A DNA stretch of 64,000 nucleotides from Vibrio sp. 99-70-13A1. Lineage in GTDB: Bacteria; Pseudomonadota; Gammaproteobacteria; Enterobacterales; Vibrionaceae. The notes below the pieces were generated by a model that did not search any database, was not told where the DNA came from, and saw only the letters and a list, made by a program, of their open reading frames with translations. A program made the translations under genes and the position numbers. Positions 16,774-26,900 of the stretch are shown here, piece after piece. The stretch is taken from contig NZ_VTXD01000010.1 of NCBI RefSeq assembly GCF_013114625.1, positions 50,157 to 114,156 of the forward strand, read 5' to 3'. Each line of letters opens with the position of its first letter. Positions within the stretch are counted from its first letter, which is position 1.

Positions 16774-18459
16774 TTACCATACTTTAGCGTTTACTGGTGA
16801 TAGGAACCAACTGGCATTGTTGGATCCGCCAGACTCAGCCCAATCTACAATGTTAGGGTAGGCTTGGCAGGTATCGGTTCTTTCATATGGATGTGACCAT
16901 TGAGTTGGAATATCAAGAGCCCAGGGTAAGCCATCTACTGTTTGGTAGTATTCATTGTTATCTACGCTCGAATCATCAGCTCCAACTCCAAAAATACTCG
17001 TGTTCGCTAAATCTGTATTCGGGTAATTCATTAGGTGAATTTCTTTATTACGAGCATCCGATTTATAGATGAATGGGTTCAGTGTTGTGCCACTTAAACT
17101 TGTCATTGAACCATCGATTACAAGAGATATGCTGTAGTCAACAGCATCACGTACATCACCAGACTCAGTATTGTAGAAATTAGAGTTTCCATTACTTGGA
17201 AGCATGTCGGAAATACTCTCAATTGCGACAATGACTAACTCTCCACTGTGACCGCCTTCAGGGGTGATTGCTTCAGTTGAGCCGTTGTAAGTTTTAGTTA
17301 GTGAACTTACATTTGAAGCGTCAATACCAGAAAGAGATAGTGCGAAACTGTTGTCTTGGCTGGCTCCGCGAGCGACAGCTTGTCCGTAATAATCAAAGCG
17401 GGTTATTTGGTTGCTCGCATTTGTATATACGCCATATGCATAACGTGTAATGAAGTCGTTTAGGTCATAATCTCCTTCATATGGCCACATATCTTCGAAT
17501 GCAAGTGTGTACCAGCCTGTTGTTGGCGTTCTGCTGTAGAAGGCGATAGTAGGATCGTTTGGTGCATAATCATCGCTGTCTGCGATTCCATCACCATCAC
17601 TGTCTCCAATCTCGGGCCAAGCAATTTCTGCAATATCACTAATTAAGCCATTCGAATCAATCGCTGTAACTTGAACTTTCCAAAGCTCACCGGCAGCTGT
17701 TTCGCTAGAGTTTAGAGTCGCATCAGTATTGTTACTCTTACCTACAAATTCGTCATCAACATAGAAACCTTGGCCGACATCGACGAACCAACGATAGCTA
17801 TAAGTCACGGCATCACCATCGGAATCTGCGGGGGTCGGGCCCGTTACTGTTACAACCAAATCATCGGTAGAACCTAAGCCAGCACTACGGCTTAACGTCG
17901 GTAAATTGGGTGCTGCATTGTCTATTTGTGTGTAAGTCACACTGATTAAGCTGTATTCAAGTGTGGTTAACCAGCCGTCATTATTAATATCTATATCAAG
18001 ATCAACATTAACGAAATTATCACTCAGTGTAGATGTTGGTAAGTCGAAAATGGTGGTAGACCAATTGCCATTGGTTCCTTGTAAAAATCCAGGGGTTAAA
18101 GCCGTGCCATCAACAGCTACACCATCGTACTCGCCATTTTCGCCGTGGTGTGCTTCAGAATCCACATCATAGGCATAGATGGTGAGCGTTGCTTCAGTGA
18201 TTTGAGAACCTTCAGGTACTTCAATGTTATGTTGCCATGAATAATCTTGATTGGCGTTGCTGTAGATATCAAAACCATACCCTGATGGTGCCACATAATG
18301 AGGGCTTGTACTGCTACTGTTAATCTTTTGCGTAACTGTTATCGACCCGTCACTGTTGGTTGTTGAAGTGTTTTCAGATGCTGCAGATAGCGCATAATGT
18401 GGAACATTACTGGCAGCAAATGAGCTCATGATTAATAGTGATTTCTTTAAATTATTCAT
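16774..18459 (-). CDS. LruC-domain secreted protein
   Basis: A 561-aa exported protein. An N-terminal signal sequence (NNLKKSLLIMSSFAASN) is followed by a beta-rich part to about residue 180, an Ig-like segment with AAPNLPTLS and DSDGDAVTYSYRW (about 180-280), a thrombospondin type 3-like calcium motif DSDGDGIADSDDYAPNDP (about 286-303), and an LruC domain (WYTLAFEDMWPYEGDYDLNDFITRYAY onwards). The DxDxDG motif with the LruC domain is the standard layout of this family, which is outer-membrane associated or secreted. It starts 12 bases after a small lipoprotein gene, so the two probably form an operon. Confidence 0.85.
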   Translation of the reverse strand: MNNLKKSLLIMSSFAASNVPHYALSAASENTSTTNSDGSITVTQKINSSSTSPHYVAPSGYGFDIYSNANQDYSWQHNIEVPEGSQITEATLTIYAYDVDSEAHHGENGEYDGVAVDGTALTPGFLQGTNGNWSTTIFDLPTSTLSDNFVNVDLDIDINNDGWLTTLEYSLISVTYTQIDNAAPNLPTLSRSAGLGSTDDLVVTVTGPTPADSDGDAVTYSYRWFVDVGQGFYVDDEFVGKSNNTDATLNSSETAAGELWKVQVTAIDSNGLISDIAEIAWPEIGDSDGDGIADSDDYAPNDPTIAFYSRTPTTGWYTLAFEDMWPYEGDYDLNDFITRYAYGVYTNASNQITRFDYYGQAVARGASQDNSFALSLSGIDASNVSSLTKTYNGSTEAITPEGGHSGELVIVAIESISDMLPSNGNSNFYNTESGDVRDAVDYSISLVIDGSMTSLSGTTLNPFIYKSDARNKEIHLMNYPNTDLANTSIFGVGADDSSVDNNEYYQTVDGLPWALDIPTQWSHPYERTDTCQAYPNIVDWAESGGSNNASWFLSPVNAKVW

Positions 18460-18471
18460 AACGTCTCTTCC

Positions 18472-18948
18472 TTAATCCGCATCTAACACAATGTCACAAG
18501 CAACACTTAAGTTTGGTACCAGCTCGCTTAAGCTAAATTGAGATTCACAACTTTGCTTTCTAACGTTTGCAACAACTTTTATGCTTTCCCAATGTGCTGG
18601 AATGCTGAAGTCATTGCTCAACACTCCCTCTTTATTTGTAACGCCGGAATAGAAGGGAGTAGCGTCGATACCATCAGAGGTGATGCTATAAAATTTGACG
18701 ATGTGAGATCCACGAATAGGGGATGCATTACCATTTTTCTGTGAGTAGCTACTTACAATGTTCACGTTTAGCTCATGGCTGTTAACGCTTCGCCATTCAA
18801 AATTGTTAGGTACTGAAATTTCATTAAATGATGTGTCTGCAACCGCAGCTACTGCGCCGCCTGAGCTTGAGCCACCGCTATCACCACCACAGCCAATAAG
18901 AGAACTAGCGATAACTGATGTTAGAAATAAGGGAGTGAGTGTTTTCAT
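18472..18948 (-). CDS. Small lipoprotein, operon partner of the LruC protein
   Basis: A 158-aa lipoprotein: signal sequence ending in lipobox LIGC (Cys about residue 20), then a glycine/serine-rich tether (GGDSGGSSSGG), then a domain with a beta-sandwich look (FYSGVTNKEGVLSNDFSIPAHWESIKV) containing two cysteines near the end (KQSCESQ and SVACDIV) that may form a disulfide. The residue after Cys is Gly, which does not signal inner-membrane retention, so an outer-membrane location is likely. It is the upstream gene of the pair; a direct contact with the LruC protein is inference. Confidence 0.75.
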   Translation of the reverse strand: MKTLTPLFLTSVIASSLIGCGGDSGGSSSGGAVAAVADTSFNEISVPNNFEWRSVNSHELNVNIVSSYSQKNGNASPIRGSHIVKFYSITSDGIDATPFYSGVTNKEGVLSNDFSIPAHWESIKVVANVRKQSCESQFSLSELVPNLSVACDIVLDAD

Positions 18949-19201
18949 GTTAATCGTCCTTAATTATCTGGGATATATAAGGATTAGCAATCAATGTGCC
19001 ACTTTTAACTTGTTGTTTTATAATGATTTTTGTTTTGTTTTTATATTGGGAATGGAGTTATTTTGGATGTTCTCAATAAAAGAATCGATTTGAAAGTGGA
19101 TTAGTTACACATGAGAAATGCAACTAATCGTGTGCGGGAAAATAATAGACGGGCGAGTCGGTATACTTGAGGTTAATCGTCAATGATTATTACATGTAGG
19201 T

Positions 19202-19651
19202 TTAAAGTTGGTTTTGCGAAGAAAGTTTTGCTCTAATGAACTCACTATGATCAACATAGAGTAATTCAGCCGTTTTTCTAATTACGGCATCTTCTAGAGG
19301 GTCTATTTCACCATCAGCGTGCGCGACTTCCCACATGCCTTTAATTAATTCAAAACGAACAGGTTGCGATAACTCACGAAGTTGTGACGTAAAATCATAA
19401 AGAGAAACCGATTGTTTAACTTGTTGCTCTGCTTCAGTGAGCAGCGCTTTCGAAGCATCTTCAGAAAGCCCTAACAGCCTTTCAAGTAAGTGTAGTTTTG
19501 CTTGTTGTTCTACTGGGTTAATCGCATGGTCAGCGCCTGCTACTTCACACAATAGGCTTGCTATCGCTAAGTTCGGGGAGGATACAGGGTTTTTTCCAAG
19601 ATCTTGCCCGTCGATTAATTGTTTAAAAAGTGATGTGAGTGAATTAAACAT
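19202..19651 (-). CDS. TerB-like protein
   Basis: A TerB-type helical protein of 149 aa with two acidic pseudo-repeats, EVAGADHAINPVEQQAKLHLLERLLGL and EVAHADGEIDPLEDAVIRKTAELL, the metal-binding pattern of tellurite-resistance TerB and DjlA N-terminal domains. The frame is open to an ATG at 19756, but the added 35 residues are Cys-rich and unlike the family. ATG 19651 begins MFNSLTSLFKQL and has TTTGGAGC before it, so I place the start there. No ter operon is present; tellurite resistance should not be assumed. Confidence 0.8.
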   Translation of the reverse strand: MFNSLTSLFKQLIDGQDLGKNPVSSPNLAIASLLCEVAGADHAINPVEQQAKLHLLERLLGLSEDASKALLTEAEQQVKQSVSLYDFTSQLRELSQPVRFELIKGMWEVAHADGEIDPLEDAVIRKTAELLYVDHSEFIRAKLSSQNQL

Positions 19652-19801
19652 GCAAAGCTCCAAATCTGTCGTCTTGATAATACTATTAGGGTGATTAGTC
19701 ACAATAACAAGCAAGTTGACACAACATTTACATTGCTCTTTATTGAATGCACTCATGAAGGTGATGTATTAATGAGTGCATGTACTCCGCATTAATGAAA
19801 T

Positions 19802-21736
19802 TTAGGGTGCGGGAAAGTGGGTATTTTCACCCGTTCCGCTCAGCGTTGAAATTTCAACTGGCTTTCCTGTATCATCAAGTCTTAATTCACCAATAGCACT
19901 GCGGTTTGATAAGCGATAGAAGCTTTGGTTATCCGGGCTGCGCTTTTCAATTTTGAGACGTTTTCTTTTAGTGAAATAGTTCAAAACGGAATGCGGGCTA
20001 TACAGAAGACGATCGAAAATATCACAGAATTTAAGCAGTGGGGCAGGGAACTCATTCTTAATGCCGCTACACGTGATTTGATAAATATTAGGGCTGTTTT
20101 TCCTATATCTAAGCTTGATGTCGTAAGCAAACGAATAATGAACATCACCAGATAAAACGACAAAGTTAGTGGGTGTTTTGGTATGAGTGAAAATACTGAT
20201 CAGTGTGTTGGCACTGCCTGGATGAGCCATCCAGTTCTCAGCATCAATAACCAAAGGTTGCCCTAGAGAAGTCATCATTTTTTGCAGTGTTTCAATGAAC
20301 TTGACCCCAAACATAGGGGCTGCAGAAACAATAATGACTTTATCTAAACCCATCAGTTGGTGTTGTAGTTCAATCAGTGCTTCCCAGTCCATCAACCCCG
20401 ATGGTTTATTCATACGTGACTCTGAGCGCCAACGACGAGTACGTGTATCGAGCACAATGATTTTAGGTGATGTTTCAATGGTGTAGTGCCAGTCTTCAAA
20501 TCGATTCAGCGACGTTAGCAAGGTCTGCTGATGGCTATGGTTGAGCTCTGCTGTATTAGCATCGACTTCAAAAGTGTTAGTTACTCTTTCTATAAATGCG
20601 CTATCAAATTTCTCTGGCGTATTTCCCCAACCTTGGCATAGCCAATAGGCAGCAAGACCATTTCCAATCACTTGACTAGCAAATGCATTTTGGTCTGCGG
20701 CATGTTCCCAGCCGACGGTTAAGTTCCAGTCATCCGTTACATCATGATCATCAAAAATCATATAAGTAGGAATATGAGCTAGTAAGCGTTGAACTTGAGG
20801 GAGACCTTGTATGAAGTCATTAATAGCGGCGTTTTCTTCACGCCATTGCTGCTGTTCTGCTGGTGTTAATGTGTAGTGACCATGATTGAAGTTTTGGTCC
20901 CTTAACTGTTCTTTATTGACCAGAGACCAAAGCGTTGGAGACCAAACCAGCAAGTACATGGCAATAAATTCAGAAAGGGCCACTAAGTGATTTTCATTTT
21001 CCCTAGAGCTGAAAATAGGGACTCGGCGCTGTGGGAAGAGTTTATCTAAAAATGAATCTGAACCTGTGTGGTGAGGTAATACTTTGTCGCGTTGGTAAAA
21101 ATTAAAGTCACTCGTGTATAGATCTTCCGCACTAGAAATATGACTTTTTTGAGAATCTGTTGGCAGCGTTTCATTAGGTAAACCTAACAAGGAGATGACT
21201 TGTCCAATCGCATCAAGCGTTGGGCCAGCAACATGGTCGGCATAAATTTGGTCGCCACTCATCATGAGAATGTTGGGGCGTTCAAGTGGTGCTTGGCTTT
21301 GAACTTTACTATCAGCGGCAACTAAGCTGTCTTTACTTGAGTGATGAGGGTTACGACAAGAACCATGTAACACATAATCGGCTTTAGTCGGGATCACAAA
21401 GTTAAGTCTTGATTGACCTTGATAAAGTAGATGAGGTGCAAGGTCAGTAATGTCACCTTGATCCGTCTGAATTTGATATTCAAGAGGTGTATCGGCAGGA
21501 AATTCACCTTGAATTGAAGCTAGCGTTACCCATGCATTTGTACCCACTCGGATAGATTCTGCCTGAGCTGCATCATAATGGAAAAAAGCTTCAGGTTCAC
21601 TCGGGCGGAAAAATAATACTTCTCCCTTAATGGGTTGGCTTGTTACTAGCCACAGGGCAACTTCATTGACGGTTGTTTTTCGTAAAATAGGACCGGCAAT
21701 TAATAATGGTAACGGTGAGGTTTTTGAAAGGTTCAA
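19802..21736 (-). CDS. PhoD-like metallophosphatase (alkaline phosphatase D family)
   Basis: A 644-aa phosphatase. Metallophosphoesterase residues are visible: MMSGDQIYADH (about 158-168), IFDDHDVTDDWN in the middle and VLSGDVHYSFAYD towards the end; an N-terminal beta domain (about 1-115) precedes them, as in PhoD. There is no clear signal peptide, so it is likely cytoplasmic, unlike Bacillus PhoD. Substrate is probably a phosphodiester or monoester but cannot be told. The start is TTG 21736 with TAGGA seven bases upstream. It is followed 150 bases later by the TerB-like gene. Confidence 0.85.
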   Translation of the reverse strand: MNLSKTSPLPLLIAGPILRKTTVNEVALWLVTSQPIKGEVLFFRPSEPEAFFHYDAAQAESIRVGTNAWVTLASIQGEFPADTPLEYQIQTDQGDITDLAPHLLYQGQSRLNFVIPTKADYVLHGSCRNPHHSSKDSLVAADSKVQSQAPLERPNILMMSGDQIYADHVAGPTLDAIGQVISLLGLPNETLPTDSQKSHISSAEDLYTSDFNFYQRDKVLPHHTGSDSFLDKLFPQRRVPIFSSRENENHLVALSEFIAMYLLVWSPTLWSLVNKEQLRDQNFNHGHYTLTPAEQQQWREENAAINDFIQGLPQVQRLLAHIPTYMIFDDHDVTDDWNLTVGWEHAADQNAFASQVIGNGLAAYWLCQGWGNTPEKFDSAFIERVTNTFEVDANTAELNHSHQQTLLTSLNRFEDWHYTIETSPKIIVLDTRTRRWRSESRMNKPSGLMDWEALIELQHQLMGLDKVIIVSAAPMFGVKFIETLQKMMTSLGQPLVIDAENWMAHPGSANTLISIFTHTKTPTNFVVLSGDVHYSFAYDIKLRYRKNSPNIYQITCSGIKNEFPAPLLKFCDIFDRLLYSPHSVLNYFTKRKRLKIEKRSPDNQSFYRLSNRSAIGELRLDDTGKPVEISTLSGTGENTHFPAP

Positions 21737-21788
21737 TACGAGTCCTAAATTATCTAAATGGAAGCGGTGATTCGCGTGGGTGCTAATT

Positions 21789-21822
21789 CACATAGCTGGT
21801 GATGCGCATAGTTGGTGATGCG
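21789..21822. repeat. Two-copy 16-bp degenerate tandem repeat
   Basis: Two successive copies of a 16-base unit (roughly AGYTGGTGATGCGYAT) upstream of the PhoD-like gene, differing at two positions. Confidence 0.6.
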
Positions 21823-21908
21823 TATAGTTAAGGCGGCATTGCTCGCGAGAGTGAGAAGTGATGTTGCTGAACAATGCTCCTAATTGGAAGTGATAACGTG
21901 GAAGGTGA

Positions 21909-22265
21909 CTATTCGTTATCTGCGTTTGGATCTTCCAGTATTTCGATAACTTCAGAGCTCGAAAGTTCATGCCCCATTAGAAATAATGCCAACATAGCGT
22001 CCGCTTTTGTTTTGGTGTCTGAACTGTCATCTAAAATCTGTTCGAACTTTTTACGAATCATTGTGATTTCATGTTCAACGAATCCACGTCCTTCTTCATC
22101 CCCTTGATTTTCTTCAGGGGCATTATCAAAGCCTAAAAATAATAGGTCACCATCCAGTTTAGTCTCTATTAAGCGTTCAGGCAGCCACTCTTCTCCCATA
22201 ACTATTTCGGGATCCGCGCCATTTGGTAAATTATTTATGATGTTTTGTAATTCTGAGACTTTCAC
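21909..22265 (-). CDS. Small acidic hypothetical protein (118 aa)
   Basis: An acidic 118-aa protein beginning MKVSELQNIINNLPNGADPEIVMGEEW, an opening resembling small bacterial proteins that carry a two-strand sheet (ADPEIVMG, GDLLFLGFD). The C-terminal half is helical and rich in Asp and Glu. The start is GTG 22265, the only reasonable one in frame; the ribosome site is weak. No signal peptide. No function can be assigned. Diverges from the MipA-like gene. Confidence 0.65.
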   Translation of the reverse strand: MKVSELQNIINNLPNGADPEIVMGEEWLPERLIETKLDGDLLFLGFDNAPEENQGDEEGRGFVEHEITMIRKKFEQILDDSSDTKTKADAMLALFLMGHELSSSEVIEILEDPNADNE

Positions 22266-22400
22266 ATTACTTTCATTTATCAGAGAATATGCTTTATTGT
22301 AACGGTCAATTGCTAACGAATCTAAACCTAGTTCAGATAAAATGGTTAATAATTGTCAATTCAGTCACTTTATTTTCATACAAAGAGCTATCCCATCAGA

Positions 22401-23699
22401 ATGAAGTACAAATTTTTATCATCTTTAATGACCACGGCAGCGGTATTGTCGTCTGCTAATGTTTGGGCAACCCAAGAACAAGAGTGGGGAATTGCGGCAA
22501 TGTATCGTGTCGCAACCATTCCTTTTGACACAACCGAAGGTGATCAAACCGTCAGTTCTTTTGTGCCTATGCTGTTTTTTAAAAATGATTATGTGTACAT
22601 CGACGGCACTGAAATGGGTGCTTATGTCTATCAAACTGAAGATGAATTGTGGTCCTTAAACGCCATTTCTCGCATGCGGTTTATTGATATTCCAGCTTCA
22701 GAACAAAATGCAATTGAAGGTGATACGGCTGATTTTGGTGTTCAACTGACTTATCAGTTAGATGATACTTGGGAAATAGATACCGAAGTGATGAGTGACG
22801 ATGAATATCGTTTCCACGGAAATCTCCGTGCAAAAGGTTACTACCAATCTGGTGACTGGGAATTTACGCCCAGTGCAACATTGCGCTATAAAAGCTCGGA
22901 CTTTAATAGCTACTACTTTGCTTTAGAAGGCGAAAATGTTGGAGCGGGAGCAGATCTAAATATTGGTTTAGAAGCCCGTTATCATGTTATTTCGAACCTG
23001 TATTTATTAGGTTCAACCAGCATTACTCGTTTAGATGACAATGCTTATGACTCGACTATCATTAATGACCGTTATCAAAGTGAGTTCTTCCTTGGCTTTG
23101 GATTCTTCAATGACAAAGAAAAAGCGCCAAAACCACAGTTAAGTAATGCCCCTTATTTGCGTGTGGCTCATGGCTGGGCAACGCCATCTAATATTGGCGA
23201 CATCATGAAGTTCAATACTGAAAAAGATGAGTACAATAATCAGCTTACCTCATTTTTCTATGGGCACCCATTAACTGATGAGTTGTTTGGGGTGCCGATT
23301 GATATCTACTTAACTCCGGGTATTGTTCATCATTGGAACTCTGAAGTTCAATCCAACAGCACTGAATATGTTGTTGCTATTAAAGCCTATTACACTTTCG
23401 ACTGGCCAACTCAATGGCGAATAGGTTTTGCTGAAGGTATGTCTTATGTAGATTCAATTACTTATATTGAAGCGAAGGAAATGGAAGAAAAAGGCTACAC
23501 CGCGAGCCACCTATTAAACTATTTAGATATATCTTTTGATGTCAACGTAGGTGATTTAGTGAATGAGAAAGACTTGAACAATTTGTGGTTCGGTTATTCA
23601 TTGCATCATCGCTCTGCTATCTTTGAAAATGCTTCTCAGTTTGGGCGCATCAAAGGCGGCAGTAACTATAATACTATTTATGTTCAATACGAGTTTTAA
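22401..23699 (+). CDS. MipA/OmpV family outer-membrane protein
   Basis: The frame opens at TTG 22353, but the signal peptide begins at ATG 22401 (MKYKFLSSLMTTAAVLSSANVWA), so that start is used, giving 432 aa. The mature protein carries MipA/OmpV features: MYRVATIPFDT, FVPMLFFKNDYVYIDGTEMGAYVY, and a final aromatic strand NTIYVQYEF for outer-membrane insertion. MipA-type proteins in E. coli contact murein hydrolase MltA, and OmpV in Vibrio is a major outer-membrane protein. This one is longer than typical (about 250 aa) because of an extra C-terminal half. A strong terminator follows. Confidence 0.82.
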   Translation: MKYKFLSSLMTTAAVLSSANVWATQEQEWGIAAMYRVATIPFDTTEGDQTVSSFVPMLFFKNDYVYIDGTEMGAYVYQTEDELWSLNAISRMRFIDIPASEQNAIEGDTADFGVQLTYQLDDTWEIDTEVMSDDEYRFHGNLRAKGYYQSGDWEFTPSATLRYKSSDFNSYYFALEGENVGAGADLNIGLEARYHVISNLYLLGSTSITRLDDNAYDSTIINDRYQSEFFLGFGFFNDKEKAPKPQLSNAPYLRVAHGWATPSNIGDIMKFNTEKDEYNNQLTSFFYGHPLTDELFGVPIDIYLTPGIVHHWNSEVQSNSTEYVVAIKAYYTFDWPTQWRIGFAEGMSYVDSITYIEAKEMEEKGYTASHLLNYLDISFDVNVGDLVNEKDLNNLWFGYSLHHRSAIFENASQFGRIKGGSNYNTIYVQYEF

Positions 23700-23768
23700 G
23701 GTTTTCTAGTCATTATCAGAATGATGATCAACCAACATTGATAGACTGAACAAGTCGAAGTAAATATC

Positions 23769-23812
23769 GAAAACGCCCTAAACCTTGAACAATAAGGTTT
23801 AGGGCGTTTTTA
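23769..23812 (+). terminator. Rho-independent terminator after the MipA-like gene
   Basis: A long perfect stem (AAAACGCCCTAAACCTT and its complement, six-base loop) with a T5 tail. Confidence 0.9.
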
Positions 23813-23964
23813 TTTCAAGGCGCATTCATTGGATTTCGGTCGAAAGGGAGCATGACTGAAACGCTAGGGTGCATGGAAATAAGTAAACCCATCGCTCTAG
23901 CTTTTTTATTCTTCACTTATGGTACAATCGCGCGAGATTTTTTAGGTAAAGAATAGGACACGTT

Positions 23965-26900
23965 TTGACTTCGTCCCCAAATAATAAAGCGAAATCAGCT
24001 AATTCTAAGGTTGATTCAAACGCTACTGCACATACTGCAGCCTCACAGTCTAAAACAACAAACAGCCCAGCATCACTTCGCAAAGCCTTAAATGATTGCA
24101 TGATGCGAGATCGTTTCCGCTTGAGTAAGCGTATATCGGGCGCTAGCCGAATTAAGAACGAACAATCAAAGAATGCTGTCTTTGATGAAATAGCGTTAGA
24201 TATTGCTAAGTCAATGATGACTGCCACTCAGCGCGCGTCACATAAACCGACGATTGAATACCCAGAGATATTACCTGTTAGCCAAAAGCGTGATGAAATC
24301 GCTAAAGCCATTGCAGAAAACCAAGTGGTGATTGTTGCTGGTGAAACGGGTTCAGGCAAAACCACCCAGCTGCCTAAGATTTGTTCTGAGCTTGGTCGTG
24401 GTCGTTTTGGTTTAATTGGTCATACTCAGCCAAGAAGGCTTGCAGCGCGTTCAGTTGCAAACCGTATTGCAGAAGAAATGGAAACGCCACTTGGCGAGTT
24501 TGTGGGTTATAAAGTTCGATTTAATGATCAAATTTCTGATAACACTCAAATCAAGTTAATGACAGACGGTATTTTACTGGCTGAAATTCAACACGATCGT
24601 TTCTTAAATCAATATGACACCATCATCCTCGATGAAGCGCATGAGCGCAGTTTAAATATTGACTTCATCATGGGTTATTTACGTGAGCTTCTTCCGCGTC
24701 GCCCAGATCTTAAAGTCATCATTACTTCGGCAACTATCGATCCTGAACGTTTCTCTAAACACTTCAATAACGCACCCATTATCGAAGTTTCTGGCAGAAC
24801 TTACCCGGTTGATACACGTTACCGCCCATTAGGTGGAGACGAGAGCAGTGATAACGACCGCGATCAAATGGAAGGTATTTTTGAAGCGGTGGATGAGCTT
24901 TGCGATGAAGGGCTAGGCGACATCCTAATTTTCATGAATGGTGAACGTGAGATCCGCGATACGGCTGACGCGCTTAGTAAACGTAATTTACGAGACACTG
25001 AGATCGTGCCATTGTACGCACGTTTGTCATCAGGCGAGCAGAACCGCATTTTCCAATCTCATACTGGTCGTCGAATAGTACTGGCAACCAACGTCGCGGA
25101 AACATCGTTAACGGTTCCGGGTATTCGCTATGTTATTGACCCAGGTACAGCTCGAATTAGCCGTTATAGTTACCGAACCAAGGTACAGCGTTTACCGATT
25201 GAAGCTATCTCTCAGGCAAGTGCGAATCAGCGTAAAGGTCGTTGTGGTCGTGTGGCGGAAGGTATTTGTATTCGCCTATATTCAGAGGAAGATTTTGAGT
25301 CTCGCCCTGAATTTACCGATCCGGAAATATTAAGAACAAACTTAGCTTCAGTTATTTTACAAATGACGGCGTTAGGTTTAGGTGATATTCAAGCCTTCCC
25401 ATTCGTAGAAGCACCAGATAAACGCAACATTCAAGATGGCGTGAGACTGCTAGAAGAATTGGGTGCGATTGCAACCGATACCAAAAAAGCCAACACAGAG
25501 TCGGACTCTAAAAAACGCTTAACACCAATGGGGCGCCAACTGGCTAAGCTGCCTATTGACCCTCGCTTAGCGCGTATGGTTCTTGAAGCCCCAAGTAATA
25601 ATTGTTTGCATGAAGTGATGGTCATAGCATCAGCACTATCGATTCAAGATCCACGTGAACGCCCATCAGAAAAAAAACAGTCTTCAGATGACAAACATAA
25701 ACGCTTCTTTGATAAAGAATCGGATTTTGTCACGTTTGTTAACTTATGGGATTACATCAAAGAGCAGCAAAAATCGCTGTCGAGCAATCAATTCCGCAAG
25801 CAATGTAAGCAAGACTTTTTAAACTATTTACGTATTCGTGAATGGCAAGATGTGTATTTCCAAATTCACCAAGCCATGCGAGAAATGGATACCAAGCTCA
25901 ATAGTGAGCCAGGTAGCTACCAAGGTATCCATGTTTCTCTACTGTCAGGTTTGCTATCGCACATAGGTATAAAAGACCAAGAGAAGAATGAATATCAGGG
26001 TGCACGTAATGCTCGTTTTCATATCTTCCCAGCTTCTGGTTTATTCAAGAAGCAGCCTAAGTGGATTATGTCTGCTGAGCTGGTGGAAACGTCTAAGCTT
26101 TGGGGGCGTATCATTGCCAAGATTCAACCTGAATGGATTGAACCTTTAGCAAAACACCTTATTAAACGCAGCTACAGCGAACCACACTGGTCAAAGAAAC
26201 AAGCTGCGGTTATGGCTCATGAAAAAGTGATGCTGTATGGAATTCCAATTATTCCTAAGCGCCTTGTGAATTACAGCACCATTGATGCCACTGTTTGTCG
26301 TGAAATTTTTGTTCGTAGCGCTTTGGTTGAAGGTGAATGGGAAACTAAGCATTCCTTCTTCAAGCAAAACCGTAAATTACTGCAAGAAGTGGAAGAGCTG
26401 GAACATAAATCTCGTCGCCGCGATATTCTCATTGATGACGATGAACTGTTTGATTTTTATGATCAACGTGTTAGCGAAAGTGCAGTTTCTGGTCGCCATT
26501 TTGATACGTGGTGGAAAAAAGAAAGTAAGCAAACGCCTGAATTACTGAACTTCGAAAAAGCCATGCTATTCCGAGGGGATGCAAGCCATGTCACTGATCT
26601 CGATTACCCTAACTTCTGGCATCAATCAGGCTTGAAGCTCAAGTTAAGCTATCAATTCGAGCCGGGCGATAATGATGATGGTGTGACGGTTCATATCCCA
26701 TTACCTATTCTAAACCAGATTGAACAGGCTGGTTTTGATTGGCAAATTCCAGGGCTTCGCCATGAATTGGTCGTGAGTTTAATTAAATCATTGCCGAAAA
26801 CATTGCGCCGTAACTTTGTACCAGCACCGAATTATGCTGATGCATTTTTGTCACGTGTAACGCCATTAGAAGCACCGTTATTAGATTCTTTAGAAAAAGA

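Noticed and set aside
19652..19756. Cys-rich N-terminal extension of the TerB-like protein (CKCC)
   Set aside because: A better start with GGAG is at 19651, and the extension does not resemble TerB proteins.
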